A stretch of 64,000 bases of DNA from Hydrogenophaga sp. (GCA_011391495.1 JAABQK010000010.1:1-64000), one strand, 5' to 3'; positions 28,486-41,103 are shown, counted from the stretch's first letter. Numbers and translations are program-made. The notes: generated by a model not told the origin, from the sequence alone.

Positions 28486-30090
28486 ATGAACAACCCTCTT
28501 TCATTCGACGTCCTGATCATCGGCAGCGGCCTGGCCGGGCTGACCGCTGCGCTCAACCTCGCCCCGACCCACCGGGTTGCACTGGTCACCAAGCGCGCAC
28601 TCAACGATGGCTCCACCAATTGGGCCCAGGGTGGCATCGCTGCCGTGCTGTCGGACACCGACAGTTTCCAGTCGCATGTGGACGACACGCTGGTGGCCGG
28701 AGCCGGCCTGTGCGATCTGGACGCCACCCGCTTCGCGGTGGAACACGCCCCTGCGGCCATTGCATGGCTGCAGGAACTGGGCGTGCCTTTCACCTCCGAG
28801 CACGGCGAGCTGCACCTGACCCGCGAAGGGGGGCACAGCCACCGGCGCATCGTGCACGCGACCGACGCCACCGGCGCCGCCGTGCAGGCCACGCTGCTCG
28901 AACGCCTGCGCCAGACGCCCGGGATCGCGGTGTTCGAGAACCACATGCTGGTGGACCTGATTACCGACCGCAAACTGCCTGGCCACAGCCGATCGGAAGC
29001 CTCCGGGCGCTGCCATGGTGCCTACGTGCTCGACGTCGAGCACGACGAGGTCATCACCTTCAGCGCCGCCCACACCGTGCTGGCCACAGGTGGTGCAGGC
29101 AAGGTCTACCTCTACACCACCAACCCCGACACCGCCACCGGCGACGGCATTGCCGCCGCGTGGCGCGCGGGCTGCCAGGTGGGCAACATGGAATTCATCC
29201 AGTTCCATCCGACCTGCCTCTACCACCCGCACGCCAAGAGTTTCCTCATCACCGAGGCCGTGCGGGGTGAGGGGGGCCTGCTGAAGCTGCCACCTTCTCT
29301 GGGCAGCCACCGCTTCATGCCCGACCACGATCCGCGTGCCGAACTTGCACCACGCGACGTGGTGGCCCGTGCCATCGACTTCGAGATGAAGAAGCACGGC
29401 CTGGACTGCGTGTACCTGGACATATCGCACCAGAGTCCCGAGTTCCTGCGCGAACACTTCCCGAACATCCTGGCGCGCTGCGCCGAGCTGGGCATCGACA
29501 TCACGAAAGAGCCGATCCCCGTGGTGCCGGCCGCGCACTACACCTGCGGCGGTGTGGTCACCGACCTGGCCGGCCACACCGACATCGCCGGGCTGTACGC
29601 GGTGGGTGAGACCACCTTCACCGGCCTGCATGGCGCCAACCGCCTGGCCAGCAACTCGCTGGTCGAGTGCATGGTGTTCGCGCAGGGTGCCGTGGCGGCC
29701 ATCCGCGGCGCGACCCCCGAGGGACCGCCCACCATGCCGGCGTGGGACGACAGCCGCGTGACCGACGCCGATGAAATGGTGGTGATTTCGCACAACTGGG
29801 ACGAGTTGCGCCGCTTCATGTGGGACTACGTGGGCATCGTGCGCACCAACAAGCGGCTGGAGCGCGCCGCGCACCGCATCACCCTGCTGCAGCGCGAAAT
29901 CCACGAGTTCTATTCGCAGTTCCACGTGACGCGCGACCTGCTGGAACTGCGCAACCTGGTGCAGGTGGCCGACCTGATCGTGATGTCGGCCATGATGCGC
30001 CACGAAAGCCGTGGCCTGCACTTCAGCCGCGACTACCCCGACCTGCTGCCCGAAGCCAAACCGACCATCCTGGTGCCGCCAGCGCGCTGA
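28486..30090 (+). CDS. nadB: L-aspartate oxidase
   Basis: A 534-aa FAD enzyme that oxidises L-aspartate to iminoaspartate, the first step of de novo NAD synthesis. The FAD dinucleotide-binding motif [12 protein letters not shown] is at the N-terminus. [45 protein letters not shown] and the active-site region [10 protein letters not shown] with [13 protein letters not shown] are all present. The start is fixed at 28486 ([10 protein letters not shown]). nadA and nadC lie nearby on the other strand, so the pathway genes are grouped but not in one operon. Confidence 0.96.
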   Translation: MNNPLSFDVLIIGSGLAGLTAALNLAPTHRVALVTKRALNDGSTNWAQGGIAAVLSDTDSFQSHVDDTLVAGAGLCDLDATRFAVEHAPAAIAWLQELGVPFTSEHGELHLTREGGHSHRRIVHATDATGAAVQATLLERLRQTPGIAVFENHMLVDLITDRKLPGHSRSEASGRCHGAYVLDVEHDEVITFSAAHTVLATGGAGKVYLYTTNPDTATGDGIAAAWRAGCQVGNMEFIQFHPTCLYHPHAKSFLITEAVRGEGGLLKLPPSLGSHRFMPDHDPRAELAPRDVVARAIDFEMKKHGLDCVYLDISHQSPEFLREHFPNILARCAELGIDITKEPIPVVPAAHYTCGGVVTDLAGHTDIAGLYAVGETTFTGLHGANRLASNSLVECMVFAQGAVAAIRGATPEGPPTMPAWDDSRVTDADEMVVISHNWDELRRFMWDYVGIVRTNKRLERAAHRITLLQREIHEFYSQFHVTRDLLELRNLVQVADLIVMSAMMRHESRGLHFSRDYPDLLPEAKPTILVPPAR

Positions 30091-30170
30091 GCCGTCGCTC
30101 CCTGCATGCGGCTTGACCCGCCGGGAACAGCCATGCGATGCTTCAAAGGACAAGCTTCAGGAGCTGCCTC

Positions 30171-31283
30171 ATGCGCATCGGTGTTCCGCAGGAAATCAAG
30201 AACCACGAATACCGTGTCGGTCTGACGCCGGCCAGCGTCCGGGAACTGGTGGCGCATGGCCACGAAGTGCTGGTGCAGGCGGGTGCCGGGGCAGGCGCTG
30301 GCCTGGCCGACGAAGCCTACCGCCAGGCCGGCGCGCAACTGCTTCCTGACGCACCCACCCTGTTTGCCCGGTCCGACCTGATCGTCAAGGTCAAGGAGCC
30401 GCAACCGGTCGAGCTGCCCCTGCTGCGGGCGGGCCAGATCCTCTACACCTACCTGCACCTCGCACCCGACCCGGCGCTCACCGCCGCTCTGGTGCGCTCG
30501 GGAGCCGTCTGTATCGCCTACGAAACCATCACCGGCCCCGGGCGCAGCCTGCCGCTGCTGGCCCCCATGAGCGAGGTGGCTGGCCGCATGGCGGTGCAGG
30601 TGGGCGCAGCGTGGCTGGAACAGTCACGCGGTGGCATGGGCGTTCTGCTTGGCGGCGTACCCGGCGTGGCGCCCGCTCATGTGGCGGTACTGGGTGCCGG
30701 CACGGTGGGATCCAGCGCGGTGCGCATCGCCGTGGGGATGGGCGCACGTGTGACGGTGCTCAACCGCGGCATCGAGCGCCTGCGCGAACTCGATGCGCTG
30801 TATGGCAACCGCATCGTCACGCTGGCCGCCTCGCAGCACAACGTGGAGGCGGTGCTGCCGGATGCCGATCTGGTCGTGGGAGCCGTGCTGCGGCCAGGTG
30901 CGGCAGCGCCCAGGCTGGTGTCGCGTGTGCTGGTGTCGCGCATGAAGAAGGGTGCGGTGGTGGTGGACGTCGCGATCGACCAGGGTGGCTGCTTCGAGAC
31001 CTCCCGCCCGACCACCCACGCCGATCCGACCTACGTGGTGGACGGCGTGATCCACTACTGCGTGACCAACATGCCAGGCCATGTGGCGCGCACTTCAAGC
31101 TTCGCACTCAACAACGCCACCCTGCCCCATGCACTCGCACTGGCCGACAAGGGGTGGCAGCAGGCCATGCGCGAAGACCCCCATCTGCGTCACGGACTCA
31201 ACGTGGCACAGGGCCAGGTGACCTGCGAAGCGGTCGCACGGCAACTCGGCCTGCCCTACACGCCGGCCGAGCTGGTCCTGTGA
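30171..31283 (+). CDS. ald: Alanine dehydrogenase
   Basis: A 370-aa NAD-dependent enzyme interconverting L-alanine and pyruvate plus ammonia. Family blocks: [29 protein letters not shown] (substrate-binding Lys region), [10 protein letters not shown], the Rossmann loop [17 protein letters not shown], and [18 protein letters not shown]. The length is typical. The ATG at 30171 (MRIGVPQE) matches the family start. It sits 80 nt after nadB and ends 21 nt from convergent nadA, but has no direct link to NAD synthesis. Confidence 0.95.
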   Translation: MRIGVPQEIKNHEYRVGLTPASVRELVAHGHEVLVQAGAGAGAGLADEAYRQAGAQLLPDAPTLFARSDLIVKVKEPQPVELPLLRAGQILYTYLHLAPDPALTAALVRSGAVCIAYETITGPGRSLPLLAPMSEVAGRMAVQVGAAWLEQSRGGMGVLLGGVPGVAPAHVAVLGAGTVGSSAVRIAVGMGARVTVLNRGIERLRELDALYGNRIVTLAASQHNVEAVLPDADLVVGAVLRPGAAAPRLVSRVLVSRMKKGAVVVDVAIDQGGCFETSRPTTHADPTYVVDGVIHYCVTNMPGHVARTSSFALNNATLPHALALADKGWQQAMREDPHLRHGLNVAQGQVTCEAVARQLGLPYTPAELVL

Positions 31284-31304
31284 AGGCGGCGGACCGACAG
31301 GGGC

Positions 31305-32420
31305 TCAGGCCGCGCCGATCTCCGGCACCAGGGCGCCCGCGTTCTGACCGCTGCGCTGCGCTGCCGTGAAGGCCAGCATGCGGTCGATCGGCAGCCGTGC
31401 ACGCGGAATCAGCGCCGCGTCCACGTGAATCTGGTTCAGGCCTTTCTCCAGCACCTGTGCCACGCCGGCCAGGCCGTTCATCGCCATCCAGGGACAATGG
31501 GCGCAACTCTTGCAGGTGGCGCTGTTGCCCGCCGTGGGTGCTTCGATGAAGACCTTGCCGGGGTTCTGCAGACGCAGCATGTGCATCATGCCGTTGTCGG
31601 TGGCGACGATGAACTCGGGCGCATCCATCTCGTGTGCCGCCTTCAGGATGCCGGATGTCGAACCCACGGCATCGGCCAGCGCGATCACGTCGGCCGGGCT
31701 CTCCGGGTGCACCAGCACCTTGGCCTTCGGGTGCGCCTTCTTCAGCGCTTCCAGCTCGAAGGCCTTGAACTCGTCGTGCACGACACACGCCCCGTTCCAC
31801 ATGACCATGTCGGCCCCGGTTTCGCGCTGGATGTAGCCGCCCAGGTGCTTGTCGGGCGCCCACAGGATCTTGTGGCCCTTGTCCTTGAGCGCTCGCACGA
31901 TGTCGAGCGCGCAGCTGGACGTGACCAGCCAATCCGAGCGCGCCTTCACTGCGGCACTGGTGTTGGCGTAGACCACGACGGTGCGGTCCGGGTGCGCGTC
32001 GCAGAACGCGCTGAACTGATCGATCGGGCAACCCAGGTCGAGCGAGCAGTTGGCATCCAGGTCGGGCATCAGCACCGTCTTCTCGGGCGAGAGAATCTTG
32101 GCGGTCTCGCCCATGAAACGCACACCCGAGACGACCAGCGTGGTGGCGGCGTGGTCGCGACCAAAACGCGCCATCTCCAGCGAGTCGCTGACGATGCCGC
32201 CGGTCTCGATCGCCAGGTCCTGCAGGTCGGGATGCACGTAGTAGTGCGACACCATCACGGCGTTGCGCTCCTTGAGCAGCCGGCGGATGCGCTCCATCAG
32301 CTCGGCCCGCTGCTTCGGTCCTGGCTCCACCGGCACGCGGGCCCAGGCGTGTTGCGTCGGGCAGGCGGGCTGCTCGTATTCGACATCGATCACGGCGATG
32401 CTGTCAGAGGTGCTGTTCAT
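31305..32420 (-). CDS. nadA: Quinolinate synthase A
   Basis: A 371-aa 4Fe-4S enzyme that condenses iminoaspartate with dihydroxyacetone phosphate to quinolinate. The three cluster Cys are visible in [20 protein letters not shown] and [27 protein letters not shown] and [13 protein letters not shown] are further hallmarks. It is the first gene of the nadA-nadC pair in position but lies downstream in transcription: nadC starts upstream and its stop is 33 nt before the nadA ATG. Confidence 0.96.
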   Translation of the reverse strand: MNSTSDSIAVIDVEYEQPACPTQHAWARVPVEPGPKQRAELMERIRRLLKERNAVMVSHYYVHPDLQDLAIETGGIVSDSLEMARFGRDHAATTLVVSGVRFMGETAKILSPEKTVLMPDLDANCSLDLGCPIDQFSAFCDAHPDRTVVVYANTSAAVKARSDWLVTSSCALDIVRALKDKGHKILWAPDKHLGGYIQRETGADMVMWNGACVVHDEFKAFELEALKKAHPKAKVLVHPESPADVIALADAVGSTSGILKAAHEMDAPEFIVATDNGMMHMLRLQNPGKVFIEAPTAGNSATCKSCAHCPWMAMNGLAGVAQVLEKGLNQIHVDAALIPRARLPIDRMLAFTAAQRSGQNAGALVPEIGAA

Positions 32421-32453
32421 GGCGGTCTTCCTGAGTGTCCGGTGTGCGGGGAT

Positions 32454-33317
32454 TCAAAGTGCGTCGAAACGCATGGAAAAATCGATCGCCTTGACGTCCT
32501 TGGTCAGGGCTCCAATGGAAATGCGGTCCACCCCGGTTTCTGCAAGGGCGCGCACCGTCTGCAGGTTCACGCCACCGGAGATCTCGAGCACGGCACGGCC
32601 GGCGTTGCGTCGCACCGCTTCCTGCAGGGTCGGAATGTCCATGTTGTCGAGCAGGACCATGCGGGCGCCGCTGGCCAGCGCCTCGTCCAGCTGGGTCAGG
32701 GTCTCGACCTCGATCTCCACGAAACGGGCTTGCGGTGCGGATTCCTGCACGTGCTTCAAAACGGCCGCCACGCCACCGGCCGCAGCGATGTGGTTTTCCT
32801 TGATCAGCACCGCGTCGTACAGACCGATGCGGTGGTTCACGCCCCCGCCGGTTTTCACCGCGTACTTCTGCGCCAGGCGCAGGCCGGGCAGGGTCTTGCG
32901 CGTGTCCACGATCTGCGCCCGCGTGCCCGTCACGGCGTCCACATAGGTGGCCGTCTTGCTGGCCACGGCCGACAGCAGCTGCAGGAAGTTCAGCGCGGTG
33001 CGCTCGGCCGTCAGCAGCGCCCGGGCATTGCCTTGCAGTTCGAGCACCACCTGGTCGGCCGTGCATCGCTGTCCTTCGCTGACGTGCCAGGTCAGCCTCG
33101 CAGCTGGGTCGCAGGCCCGCACAGCGGCCTCGACCCAGGGCATGCCGCAGATCACCGCCGGCTCGCGCGCGAGGATGCGCGCCCGCGCCACATGCGCACC
33201 ATCCACCAGCGCCGCGGTCAGGTCACCCGGCCCCACGTCTTCGGCGAGCGCGCGGTCCACGTCGGCGCGCGCCAGCTCGGCCAGATCGGCGGCCGTGAAT
33301 TCAGAGAGATGTTTCAT
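32454..33317 (-). CDS. nadC: Nicotinate-nucleotide pyrophosphorylase (quinolinate phosphoribosyltransferase)
   Basis: A 287-aa enzyme converting quinolinate and PRPP to nicotinate mononucleotide. Signatures: DVGPGDLTAALV, ERTALNFLQLLSAVAS, DTRKTLPGLRLAQKYAVKTGGG (substrate-binding Arg/Lys), HRIGLYDAVLIKENHI, and EISGGVNLQTVRALAETGVDRISIG. The ATG at 33317 (MKHLSEFTA) is chosen over two upstream in-frame codons because the shorter form matches the usual length. Divergent from panB with 68 nt between starts. Confidence 0.95.
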   Translation of the reverse strand: MKHLSEFTAADLAELARADVDRALAEDVGPGDLTAALVDGAHVARARILAREPAVICGMPWVEAAVRACDPAARLTWHVSEGQRCTADQVVLELQGNARALLTAERTALNFLQLLSAVASKTATYVDAVTGTRAQIVDTRKTLPGLRLAQKYAVKTGGGVNHRIGLYDAVLIKENHIAAAGGVAAVLKHVQESAPQARFVEIEVETLTQLDEALASGARMVLLDNMDIPTLQEAVRRNAGRAVLEISGGVNLQTVRALAETGVDRISIGALTKDVKAIDFSMRFDAL

Positions 33318-33385
33318 GGCTGCAAGCATAACGGGATCGCATATAGTGCCCCCCATCGGCAGCCTGCGCTGTCAGGGGAACCACC

Positions 33386-35252
<1,867 letters not shown>

Positions 35253-35269
35253 ACCCCTGCGTGAGGCTG

Positions 35270-35365
35270 CAGCCCCCCCGCGCCGTGCTTCACCCGTCAC
35301 CCCCTCGAGGGGGCGATGCGAGCGGCCCGGCGAAGCCGGTTCCACCGCATCCTGGCCTGACATCC
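35270..35365 (+). repeat. Dispersed intergenic element, copy 3 (downstream of panC)
   Basis: A perfect 14-bp palindrome CCCCCTCGAGGGGG (35300-35313) is followed by CGATGCGAGCGGCCCGGCGA and AGCCGGTTCCACCGCATCC. This tract is nearly identical to the inverted copy at 3292-3336. It lies between convergent panC and gpsA, where the hairpin could also serve as a transcription stop. Confidence 0.7.
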
Positions 35366-35405
35366 CTGCACGCCGGCTGCGCCGCGAAAAGTCACGGCCA
35401 CCAGA

Positions 35406-36416
35406 TCAGAGCGCTTCGTCTTTCGGGTCTCGCCCCATCAGGGCCGCCACCGCCTGCACGGGTTGCAGCTGGCCTTCGAGCAGGGCCACCACCGCTTCGC
35501 TGATGGGCATTTCGATGCCCAGCGCACGTGCGCGTTGCACCACGGTGCGGGCGCTGTACACGCCTTCGGCCACATGACCCAAAGAGTCCACTGCCTGCTG
35601 CAGACTCATACCCTGCGCCAGTGACTGGCCCACCTTGCGGTTGCGCGACAGGTCACCGGTGGCGGTGAGCACCAGGTCGCCCAGGCCCGACAGCCCCATG
35701 AAGGTCTCGGTCCGAGCACCCAGCGCCAGACCGAGCCGCGTCATTTCAGCCAGTCCGCGGGTGATGAGCGCGGCACGTGCATTGAGACCCAGGTTCAGGC
35801 CGTCGCACAGACCGGTGGCGATGGCCAGCACGTTTTTCACCGCACCGCCCACTTCCACACCCACGATATCGTCGTTGGCGTAGACGCGCAGCGTCGGGCT
35901 GTGAAACGCGCTCACCAGCGCCTCGCGCACGCTGGCGTGCTCGCTGGCGGCCACCAGCGCCGTGGGCTGGCCGCGCGCCACCTCCTGGGCAAAACTGGGG
36001 CCACTGAGCACGCCAGCCCGGAGATCCGGGGCCACCTCTGCCCGGATTTCATGCCCGAGCAGGCCCGGCGTGCCGGAACCGGGACGGGAGGCCTCGAAGC
36101 CCTTGCACAGCCAGGCAACGGGTGCAGACAAACCGCCCAGACGCTCCAGCATGCCGCGCAGGGCGGCCATGGGCGTTCCCACGATGACGAGCTCGGCGTC
36201 TGTCAGCGGAGGCACCGCGCCGCCTGCAACCTGCAGCGCGGCGGGGAATGCGATGCCGGGCAGGTAGCGCCGGTTTTCCCGGACAGCCTGCATGTCGGCC
36301 GCCTGCTGGCCATCGCGCGCCCAGAGAGTCACACGGTCCACCTTGCCGAGCTGGCTGGCGGCACTGATGGCCAGCGCCGTACCCCAGGCACCTGCACCCA
36401 GAATGGCGATGTTCAT
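35406..36416 (-). CDS. gpsA: Glycerol-3-phosphate dehydrogenase [NAD(P)+]
   Basis: A 336-aa cytoplasmic enzyme reducing dihydroxyacetone phosphate to sn-glycerol 3-phosphate for phospholipid synthesis. The N-terminal Rossmann loop [32 protein letters not shown], the catalytic Lys in [14 protein letters not shown] and the late [13 protein letters not shown] block identify it. It follows secB by 27 nt, in the rhodanese-grxC-secB-gpsA order common in betaproteobacteria. Confidence 0.96.
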   Translation of the reverse strand: MNIAILGAGAWGTALAISAASQLGKVDRVTLWARDGQQAADMQAVRENRRYLPGIAFPAALQVAGGAVPPLTDAELVIVGTPMAALRGMLERLGGLSAPVAWLCKGFEASRPGSGTPGLLGHEIRAEVAPDLRAGVLSGPSFAQEVARGQPTALVAASEHASVREALVSAFHSPTLRVYANDDIVGVEVGGAVKNVLAIATGLCDGLNLGLNARAALITRGLAEMTRLGLALGARTETFMGLSGLGDLVLTATGDLSRNRKVGQSLAQGMSLQQAVDSLGHVAEGVYSARTVVQRARALGIEMPISEAVVALLEGQLQPVQAVAALMGRDPKDEAL

Positions 36417-36443
36417 CGGGGGCGCGCTCGCGAGACCGCGAGT

Positions 36444-36899
36444 TTATTGGGTCACGATGCGCGGCGCGTCTTCGGCGGCCTGCGCCTGCTGCTGTTCGTA
36501 CATGGCCTGAAAATTGATCTCGGCCAGGTGCACGGGCGGAAAGCCGGCTCGTTGGATCAGGTCGGCCACGTTGCCGCGCAGGTAGGGGTACACGATCTGC
36601 GGGCAGGCGATGCCCATGATCGGGCCCATCTGTTCCTGCGGCAGGTTGCGGATCTCAAAGATGCCGGCCTGTTTGGCTTCCACCAGAAAGACGGTCTTGT
36701 CCTTGATCTTGGTCTGCACCGTGGCGGTGACACAGATTTCGTACACGCCGTCGGCAACCGGGTTGGCTTCCACACCGAGCTGGATGTCCACCGACGGCTG
36801 TTCCTGCTCCAGCAGGATCGCCGGTGAATTGGGTTGCTCCAGCGAGGCTTCCTTGAGGTAGACGCGCTGAATCTGGAAGGTGGGATCTTGATCGGCCAT
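36444..36899 (-). CDS. secB: Protein-export chaperone SecB
   Basis: A 151-aa cytosolic chaperone that holds precursors unfolded for Sec[41 protein letters not shown] and [33 protein letters not shown] are the typical SecB blocks. The C-terminal tail is Gln/Ala-rich. A strong hairpin-plus-T-run separates it from grxC, so it probably has its own promoter or relies on read-through. Confidence 0.96.
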   Translation of the reverse strand: MADQDPTFQIQRVYLKEASLEQPNSPAILLEQEQPSVDIQLGVEANPVADGVYEICVTATVQTKIKDKTVFLVEAKQAGIFEIRNLPQEQMGPIMGIACPQIVYPYLRGNVADLIQRAGFPPVHLAEINFQAMYEQQQAQAAEDAPRIVTQ

Positions 36900-36920
36900 G
36901 TTGTGCTTTCAGGGGAGTCT

Positions 36921-36961
36921 GGAAAAACAGAACCCGCTGCCGGAAACGTTCCCGCAGCGGG
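36921..36961 (-). terminator. Rho-independent terminator between grxC and secB
   Basis: On the minus strand CCCGCTGC (36940-36933 as complement) pairs with GCAGCGGG across a 13-nt loop and is followed by TTCTGTTTTT. The 8-bp GC stem plus T-rich tract 100 nt after the grxC stop is a convincing intrinsic terminator, or an attenuator for secB. Confidence 0.7.
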
Positions 36962-37020
36962 CCCAGCTGTTGATTATCTCAGCACCGGCAACGGGTTCGG
37001 AAACGTGCCGGGGAGACCCA

Positions 37021-37278
37021 TCAGGCTTGCAGCAAAGGCAGGAGACCCCCGCGCCCGTCCAGGGCGTGCAGGTCGTCGCAACCGCCCACATGGGTTTCCC
37101 CTATGAAAATCTGCGGCACGCTGGTGCGCCCGGTGAGCTGCGTCATCTGGGCCCGCACGGCAGGCTGACCGTCCACCACGATCTCCTCGAGATTCGTCAC
37201 GCCCCGCTGCAGCAGCAGGGCCTTGGCCCGGCTGCAGTAGGGGCAGTAGTTGCTCGTGTACATCTTCACGGTGGTCAT
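37021..37278 (-). CDS. grxC: Glutaredoxin 3
   Basis: An 85-aa thiol oxidoreductase. The dithiol active site CPYC lies in TSNYCPYCSRAKALL, and the cis-Pro and glutathione-binding segments TSVPQIFIG and HVGGCDDLHALD follow. The ATG at 37278 gives the usual length; an in-frame codon 15 nt upstream is less likely. It follows the rhodanese gene by 18 nt. Confidence 0.94.
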   Translation of the reverse strand: MTTVKMYTSNYCPYCSRAKALLLQRGVTNLEEIVVDGQPAVRAQMTQLTGRTSVPQIFIGETHVGGCDDLHALDGRGGLLPLLQA

Positions 37279-37296
37279 GCGGGTTCCTTCCATGGC

Positions 37297-37707
37297 TCAG
37301 GCTTTCTCGATCGGCAGGCTGGCCGAGCGCCAGGCGCTCATGCCTCCTGAAAGGGAATGGGCGTTTTCGTAGCCCAGTTTCTTGGCAATCGCCACGGCGC
37401 GCCTCGATCGCATGCCCGAGGCACAGACCAGGATCACCGGTGTGGACTTGTTTTTCACCAGGCCCGGCAGCTTGGCCTCCAAGTCGGGCAAAGGCAGGTT
37501 TTTCGCCCCCACCACATGGCCAGCCGCAAATTCGTCCGTCCCGCACACATCCACCACCATGGCCTTTTCGCGGTTGATCAGCTGCACGGCTTCGGTCGCG
37601 TTGACCGACCCGGCGCCAGCGCTGCCGGACAGGGCGGGCCACATCAGCAGGGCTCCCGAGGTCAGGGCCAAAGTAAACAGCATCCAGTTTTCGATAAAGA
37701 AACTCAC
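37297..37707 (-). CDS. Membrane-anchored rhodanese-like protein
   Basis: A 136-aa protein with one N-terminal membrane helix (about 8-25) and a single rhodanese domain. The active-site loop is CASGMRSRRA, with the catalytic Cys followed by the expected six-residue loop. The domain probably faces the cytoplasm or periplasm as a sulfur carrier, but the substrate is unknown. It heads the rhodanese-grxC-secB-gpsA group and is divergent from gpmA. Confidence 0.9.
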   Translation of the reverse strand: MSFFIENWMLFTLALTSGALLMWPALSGSAGAGSVNATEAVQLINREKAMVVDVCGTDEFAAGHVVGAKNLPLPDLEAKLPGLVKNKSTPVILVCASGMRSRRAVAIAKKLGYENAHSLSGGMSAWRSASLPIEKA

Positions 37708-37825
37708 AACGGCTACCTTTCAGTTAAGCCCGGGATTCTAGAATGTGCGGTTGTTTTCTGCTGGCACCTGCATCCCGGGTCTCTGCATCAACCCGATTTT
37801 CGCACCCAACGCACCCTCTCCACCC

Positions 37826-38569
37826 ATGTACAAACTCGTCCTGATCCGCCACGGCGAATCCACCTGGAACCTCGAAAACCGCTTCACCGGCTGGACCGAC
37901 GTGGACCTCACGCCCACCGGCGTGCTGCAGGCCATGTCGGCCGGCAAGCTGCTGAAAGCCGAGGGCTACGACTTCGACATCGCCTACACCAGCGTGCTCA
38001 AGCGCGCCATCCACACGCTCTGGTACACCCTCGACGAGATGGACCGGATCTGGCTGCCGGTCGTGAAGGACTGGCGCCTCAACGAGCGCCACTATGGGGC
38101 GCTGCAGGGCCTCAACAAGGCCGACATGGCCAAACAGTACGGCGATGCCCAGGTGCTGATCTGGCGCCGCAGCTACGACACGCCACCACCCGCTCTGGAA
38201 GCGACAGACCCGCGCTGCGAGCACAGCGACCGCCGCTATGCCCGGCTCCAGCCGGGCGAGGTGCCTCTGACCGAATGCCTGAAAGACACCGTCGCGCGCG
38301 TCATGCCGTTCTGGAACGACACCCTGGCGCCGGCCATCCAGAGCGGCCAGCGCGTGGTGGTGGCGGCACACGGCAACAGCATCCGTGCGCTGGTGAAATA
38401 CCTCGACAACGTCTCGGACCAGGACATCGTGGGCCTGAACATCCCCAACGGCATCCCTCTGGTCTACGAGCTGGATGCCGACCTCAGGCCCCTCAGAAGC
38501 TATTACCTCGGTGACGCCGAAGCCGCGGCCCGGGCCGCCGCCGCGGTGGCGGCGCAAGGCAAGGCCTGA
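37826..38569 (+). CDS. gpmA: 2,3-bisphosphoglycerate-dependent phosphoglycerate mutase
   Basis: A 247-aa glycolytic enzyme interconverting 3- and 2-phosphoglycerate. The phospho-His is in [12 protein letters not shown], and the second His is in [37 protein letters not shown] and [14 protein letters not shown] are standard. The ATG at 37826 starts the family sequence. It lies 138 nt upstream of ctpA and is divergent from the rhodanese gene. Confidence 0.96.
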   Translation: MYKLVLIRHGESTWNLENRFTGWTDVDLTPTGVLQAMSAGKLLKAEGYDFDIAYTSVLKRAIHTLWYTLDEMDRIWLPVVKDWRLNERHYGALQGLNKADMAKQYGDAQVLIWRRSYDTPPPALEATDPRCEHSDRRYARLQPGEVPLTECLKDTVARVMPFWNDTLAPAIQSGQRVVVAAHGNSIRALVKYLDNVSDQDIVGLNIPNGIPLVYELDADLRPLRSYYLGDAEAAARAAAAVAAQGKA

Positions 38570-38707
38570 CATTGCGCGGCAGGGCCACGGTCCAACGCTG
38601 CACAGGGGCTTGCGGAACCGAAACGCCGCACCGTGCTCCAAGGTGTATATTGGCCCGCCAGCAGGAGGGGCTAGGCGTCGCCAGCAATCTTTTTTTGGGG
38701 TATTTCC

Positions 38708-40201
38708 ATGGGTAAAGTAGTGAGTCACAGGCTGAAGATCGCGGGCTGGGTGGCCATCGGGGCGGTGGCCGGCGCCCTGACCACGGTGCAGCTGCAGGCC
38801 GTGGCGCGCGGCACGCTCGCCCCCCTGCCACTGGAAGAATTGCAGCAGCTTGCGGCCGTTTTCGGCATGGTCAAGAGCGACTATGTGGAGCCGGTGGACG
38901 AGAAAAAACTCATCTCCGAAGCCATTTCGGGCATGGTCGCCAGCCTCGACCCGCACTCCCAGTATTTCGACAAGAAGTCGTTCAAGGAATTCCGCGAAGG
39001 CACCAGTGGCCGTTTTGTGGGCGTGGGCATCGAGATCACCATGGAAGACGGCTTGGTGAAGGTGGTGTCGCCCATTGAAGACTCCCCGGCTTTCCGCGCA
39101 GGGCTCAAGACCGGCGACCTGATCACCAAGATCGACGACACCATGGTCAAGGGGCTGACCATCAACGATGCCGTGAAGCTGATGCGCGGCGAGCCGCGCA
39201 CCAAGGTGCTGCTCACCATCTTCCGCAAGGACGAAAACCGCACCTTCCCCGTGACGATCACGCGAGAAGAAATCAAGACCCAGAGCGTCAAGACGAAGGT
39301 GGTCGAGCCCGGCTATGCCTGGGTGCGCGTCTCGCAGTTCCAGGACCGCACCATTGAGGATTTCGCGCGCAAGGTCGAGGAGATCTACAAGGCCGAGCCG
39401 AATCTCAAGGGCATGGTGCTCGATCTGCGGAACGACCCGGGTGGCCTCCTGGACGCTGCGGTGGCGCTCTCGGCCGCATTCCTGCCCGACAACGCGGTCG
39501 TGGTGTCTACCAACGGACAGCTCGAAGACAGCAAGTTCGTCTACAAGGCCACGCCGCAGCACTACCTGCGCCGCGGCGGCCCCGACCCGATCAAGCGCCT
39601 GACCGACGCCACCAACGGTGCGCTGAAAAAAGTGCCGCTGGTGGTGCTGGTGAACGAGGGCTCGGCATCGGCCAGCGAGATCGTGGCGGGCGCCCTGCAA
39701 GACCACAAGCGTGCCACCATCCTGGGCAGCCAGACGTTTGGCAAGGGTTCGGTGCAGACCGTGCGCCCCCTCGGGCCGGACACCGGCCTCAAACTCACCA
39801 CCGCGCGTTACTACACGCCGTCGGGTGGCTCCATCCAGGCCACGGGGATCGTGCCCAATGTGCTGGTGGACGAGACGCCAGAGGGCAATCTCTTCGCGGC
39901 CCTTCGCACGCGCGAGGCCGACCTGCAGAAGCACCTGGGCAATGGCAAGGATCCGCAGGTGGTCGAGCAGCCCATGACCGACGCCCAGCGCGCCGCCGAA
40001 CAGCAGCGTGACGAGGCGCGCGAGCAGGCGCGCAAGCGGCTGGAAGAGGAAGCCAAGAAGAACCCGGGCCAGCGTCTGGTGCCCGAGTTCGGCAGCGAAA
40101 AAGACTTCCAGCTGCAACAGGCCCTCAACCAGCTCCGGGGTCGTCCGGTGGTGGTCAGCAAGACGCAGACCGTGCGGACCGAAGAGAAAAAAGAAAACTG
40201 A
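38708..40201 (+). CDS. ctpA: C-terminal processing protease (S41)
   Basis: A 497-aa periplasmic serine protease with an N-terminal membrane or signal segment (about 9-30), a PDZ domain (about 95-180, GVGIEITMEDGLVKVVSPIEDSPAFRAGL) and an S41 domain. The catalytic Ser is in NEGSASASEIVAG and the Lys in GSQTFGKGSVQT. LDLRNDPGGLL is also diagnostic. The C-terminal 70 residues are a Glu/Arg/Gln-rich, probably helical tail. The gpmA-ctpA-moeB neighbourhood is common in this group. Confidence 0.93.
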   Translation: MGKVVSHRLKIAGWVAIGAVAGALTTVQLQAVARGTLAPLPLEELQQLAAVFGMVKSDYVEPVDEKKLISEAISGMVASLDPHSQYFDKKSFKEFREGTSGRFVGVGIEITMEDGLVKVVSPIEDSPAFRAGLKTGDLITKIDDTMVKGLTINDAVKLMRGEPRTKVLLTIFRKDENRTFPVTITREEIKTQSVKTKVVEPGYAWVRVSQFQDRTIEDFARKVEEIYKAEPNLKGMVLDLRNDPGGLLDAAVALSAAFLPDNAVVVSTNGQLEDSKFVYKATPQHYLRRGGPDPIKRLTDATNGALKKVPLVVLVNEGSASASEIVAGALQDHKRATILGSQTFGKGSVQTVRPLGPDTGLKLTTARYYTPSGGSIQATGIVPNVLVDETPEGNLFAALRTREADLQKHLGNGKDPQVVEQPMTDAQRAAEQQRDEAREQARKRLEEEAKKNPGQRLVPEFGSEKDFQLQQALNQLRGRPVVVSKTQTVRTEEKKEN

Positions 40202-40234
40202 TCCGCTGCGGCGTGACCGCCCTGGCCAACACCC

Positions 40235-40990
40235 TTGAACGACGCCCAGCTCCTGCGCTATTCGCGACACATCCTGCTCAACGAACTGGGTGTTGAAGGG
40301 CAGGAACGGCTGCTCGCGTCGCATGCGCTGGTGATCGGCGCGGGGGGTCTGGGTTCACCTGTCGCGCTGTACCTCGGCAGCGCCGGGGTAGGACGCATCA
40401 CCGTGGTGGACCACGATGTGGTGGACGAGACCAACCTGCAGCGCCAGGTCGCCCACACGCTGGCGCGGGTGGGCATGCCCAAAGCCGAGTCGATCCGTGC
40501 GGCGGTGGCGGCCATCAACCCCGACGTGCACATGGTTCCGGTCGTCCAGCGCGCCGACCCGGCCCTGCTGGACGAACTCGTGCCCGCCGCCGACGTGGTG
40601 CTGGACTGCACCGACAACTTCGAAACCCGCCATGCCATCAACCGCGCCTGCGTGAAGCACGGCAGGCCTCTGGTGTCGGGCGCTGCGATCCGCATGGACG
40701 GGCAGCTCAGCGTGTTCGATTCCCGCGTCCCGGGCAACCCCTGTTACGCCTGTGTCTTTCCCGAGCACAGCGGCGTGGAAGAAACCCGCTGCGCCACCCT
40801 GGGCGTGTTCGCGCCGCTGGTCGGCATCGTCGGCACGATGCAGGCGGCCGAGGCGCTCAAGCTGCTCACCGGAATGGGTTCGCGTCTGACCGGTCAGTTG
40901 CTCATGATCGACGGCCGCGACATGGCGTTCAATGCCATCGGTCTGCCGCAGAACCCGCAGTGCGGCGTCTGCGGCCAGCCGCAGGGCTGA
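40235..40990 (+). CDS. moeB: MoeB/ThiF-family adenylyltransferase
   Basis: A 251-aa E1-like enzyme that adenylates the C-terminus of a small sulfur carrier (MoaD or ThiS). The ATP loop GAGGLGSPVALYLGSAGVG, the DHDVVDETNLQRQ block, the DCTDNFETRHAIN stretch and two zinc CxxC pairs (CYAC, CGVC) are present. The start codon is TTG (MNDAQLLRYSRH matches the family start exactly) and no better start lies nearby. MoeB versus ThiF cannot be decided here. Confidence 0.9.
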   Translation: MNDAQLLRYSRHILLNELGVEGQERLLASHALVIGAGGLGSPVALYLGSAGVGRITVVDHDVVDETNLQRQVAHTLARVGMPKAESIRAAVAAINPDVHMVPVVQRADPALLDELVPAADVVLDCTDNFETRHAINRACVKHGRPLVSGAAIRMDGQLSVFDSRVPGNPCYACVFPEHSGVEETRCATLGVFAPLVGIVGTMQAAEALKLLTGMGSRLTGQLLMIDGRDMAFNAIGLPQNPQCGVCGQPQG

Positions 40991-41103
40991 GACGACCTGT
41001 CCCCGGGCCGCCGGCAGGTCAGCACCCGGACCCGGCATTGACCGGGGCCTTTCCCCGTCTTGGGGCCGTGACCCGCGCAGCGGCGCAACGTGGGGGCAAA
41101 CCG

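Noticed and set aside
30171-31283. NAD(P) transhydrogenase alpha subunit
   Set aside because: The same superfamily, but the full-length 370-aa single-domain layout and [14 protein letters not shown] block fit alanine dehydrogenase, and no beta subunit is adjacent.
41043-41057. CGGGG-N5-CCCCG hairpin as terminator between moeB and the nuclease gene
   Set aside because: Only five base pairs, no T-run on either strand; too weak to annotate.
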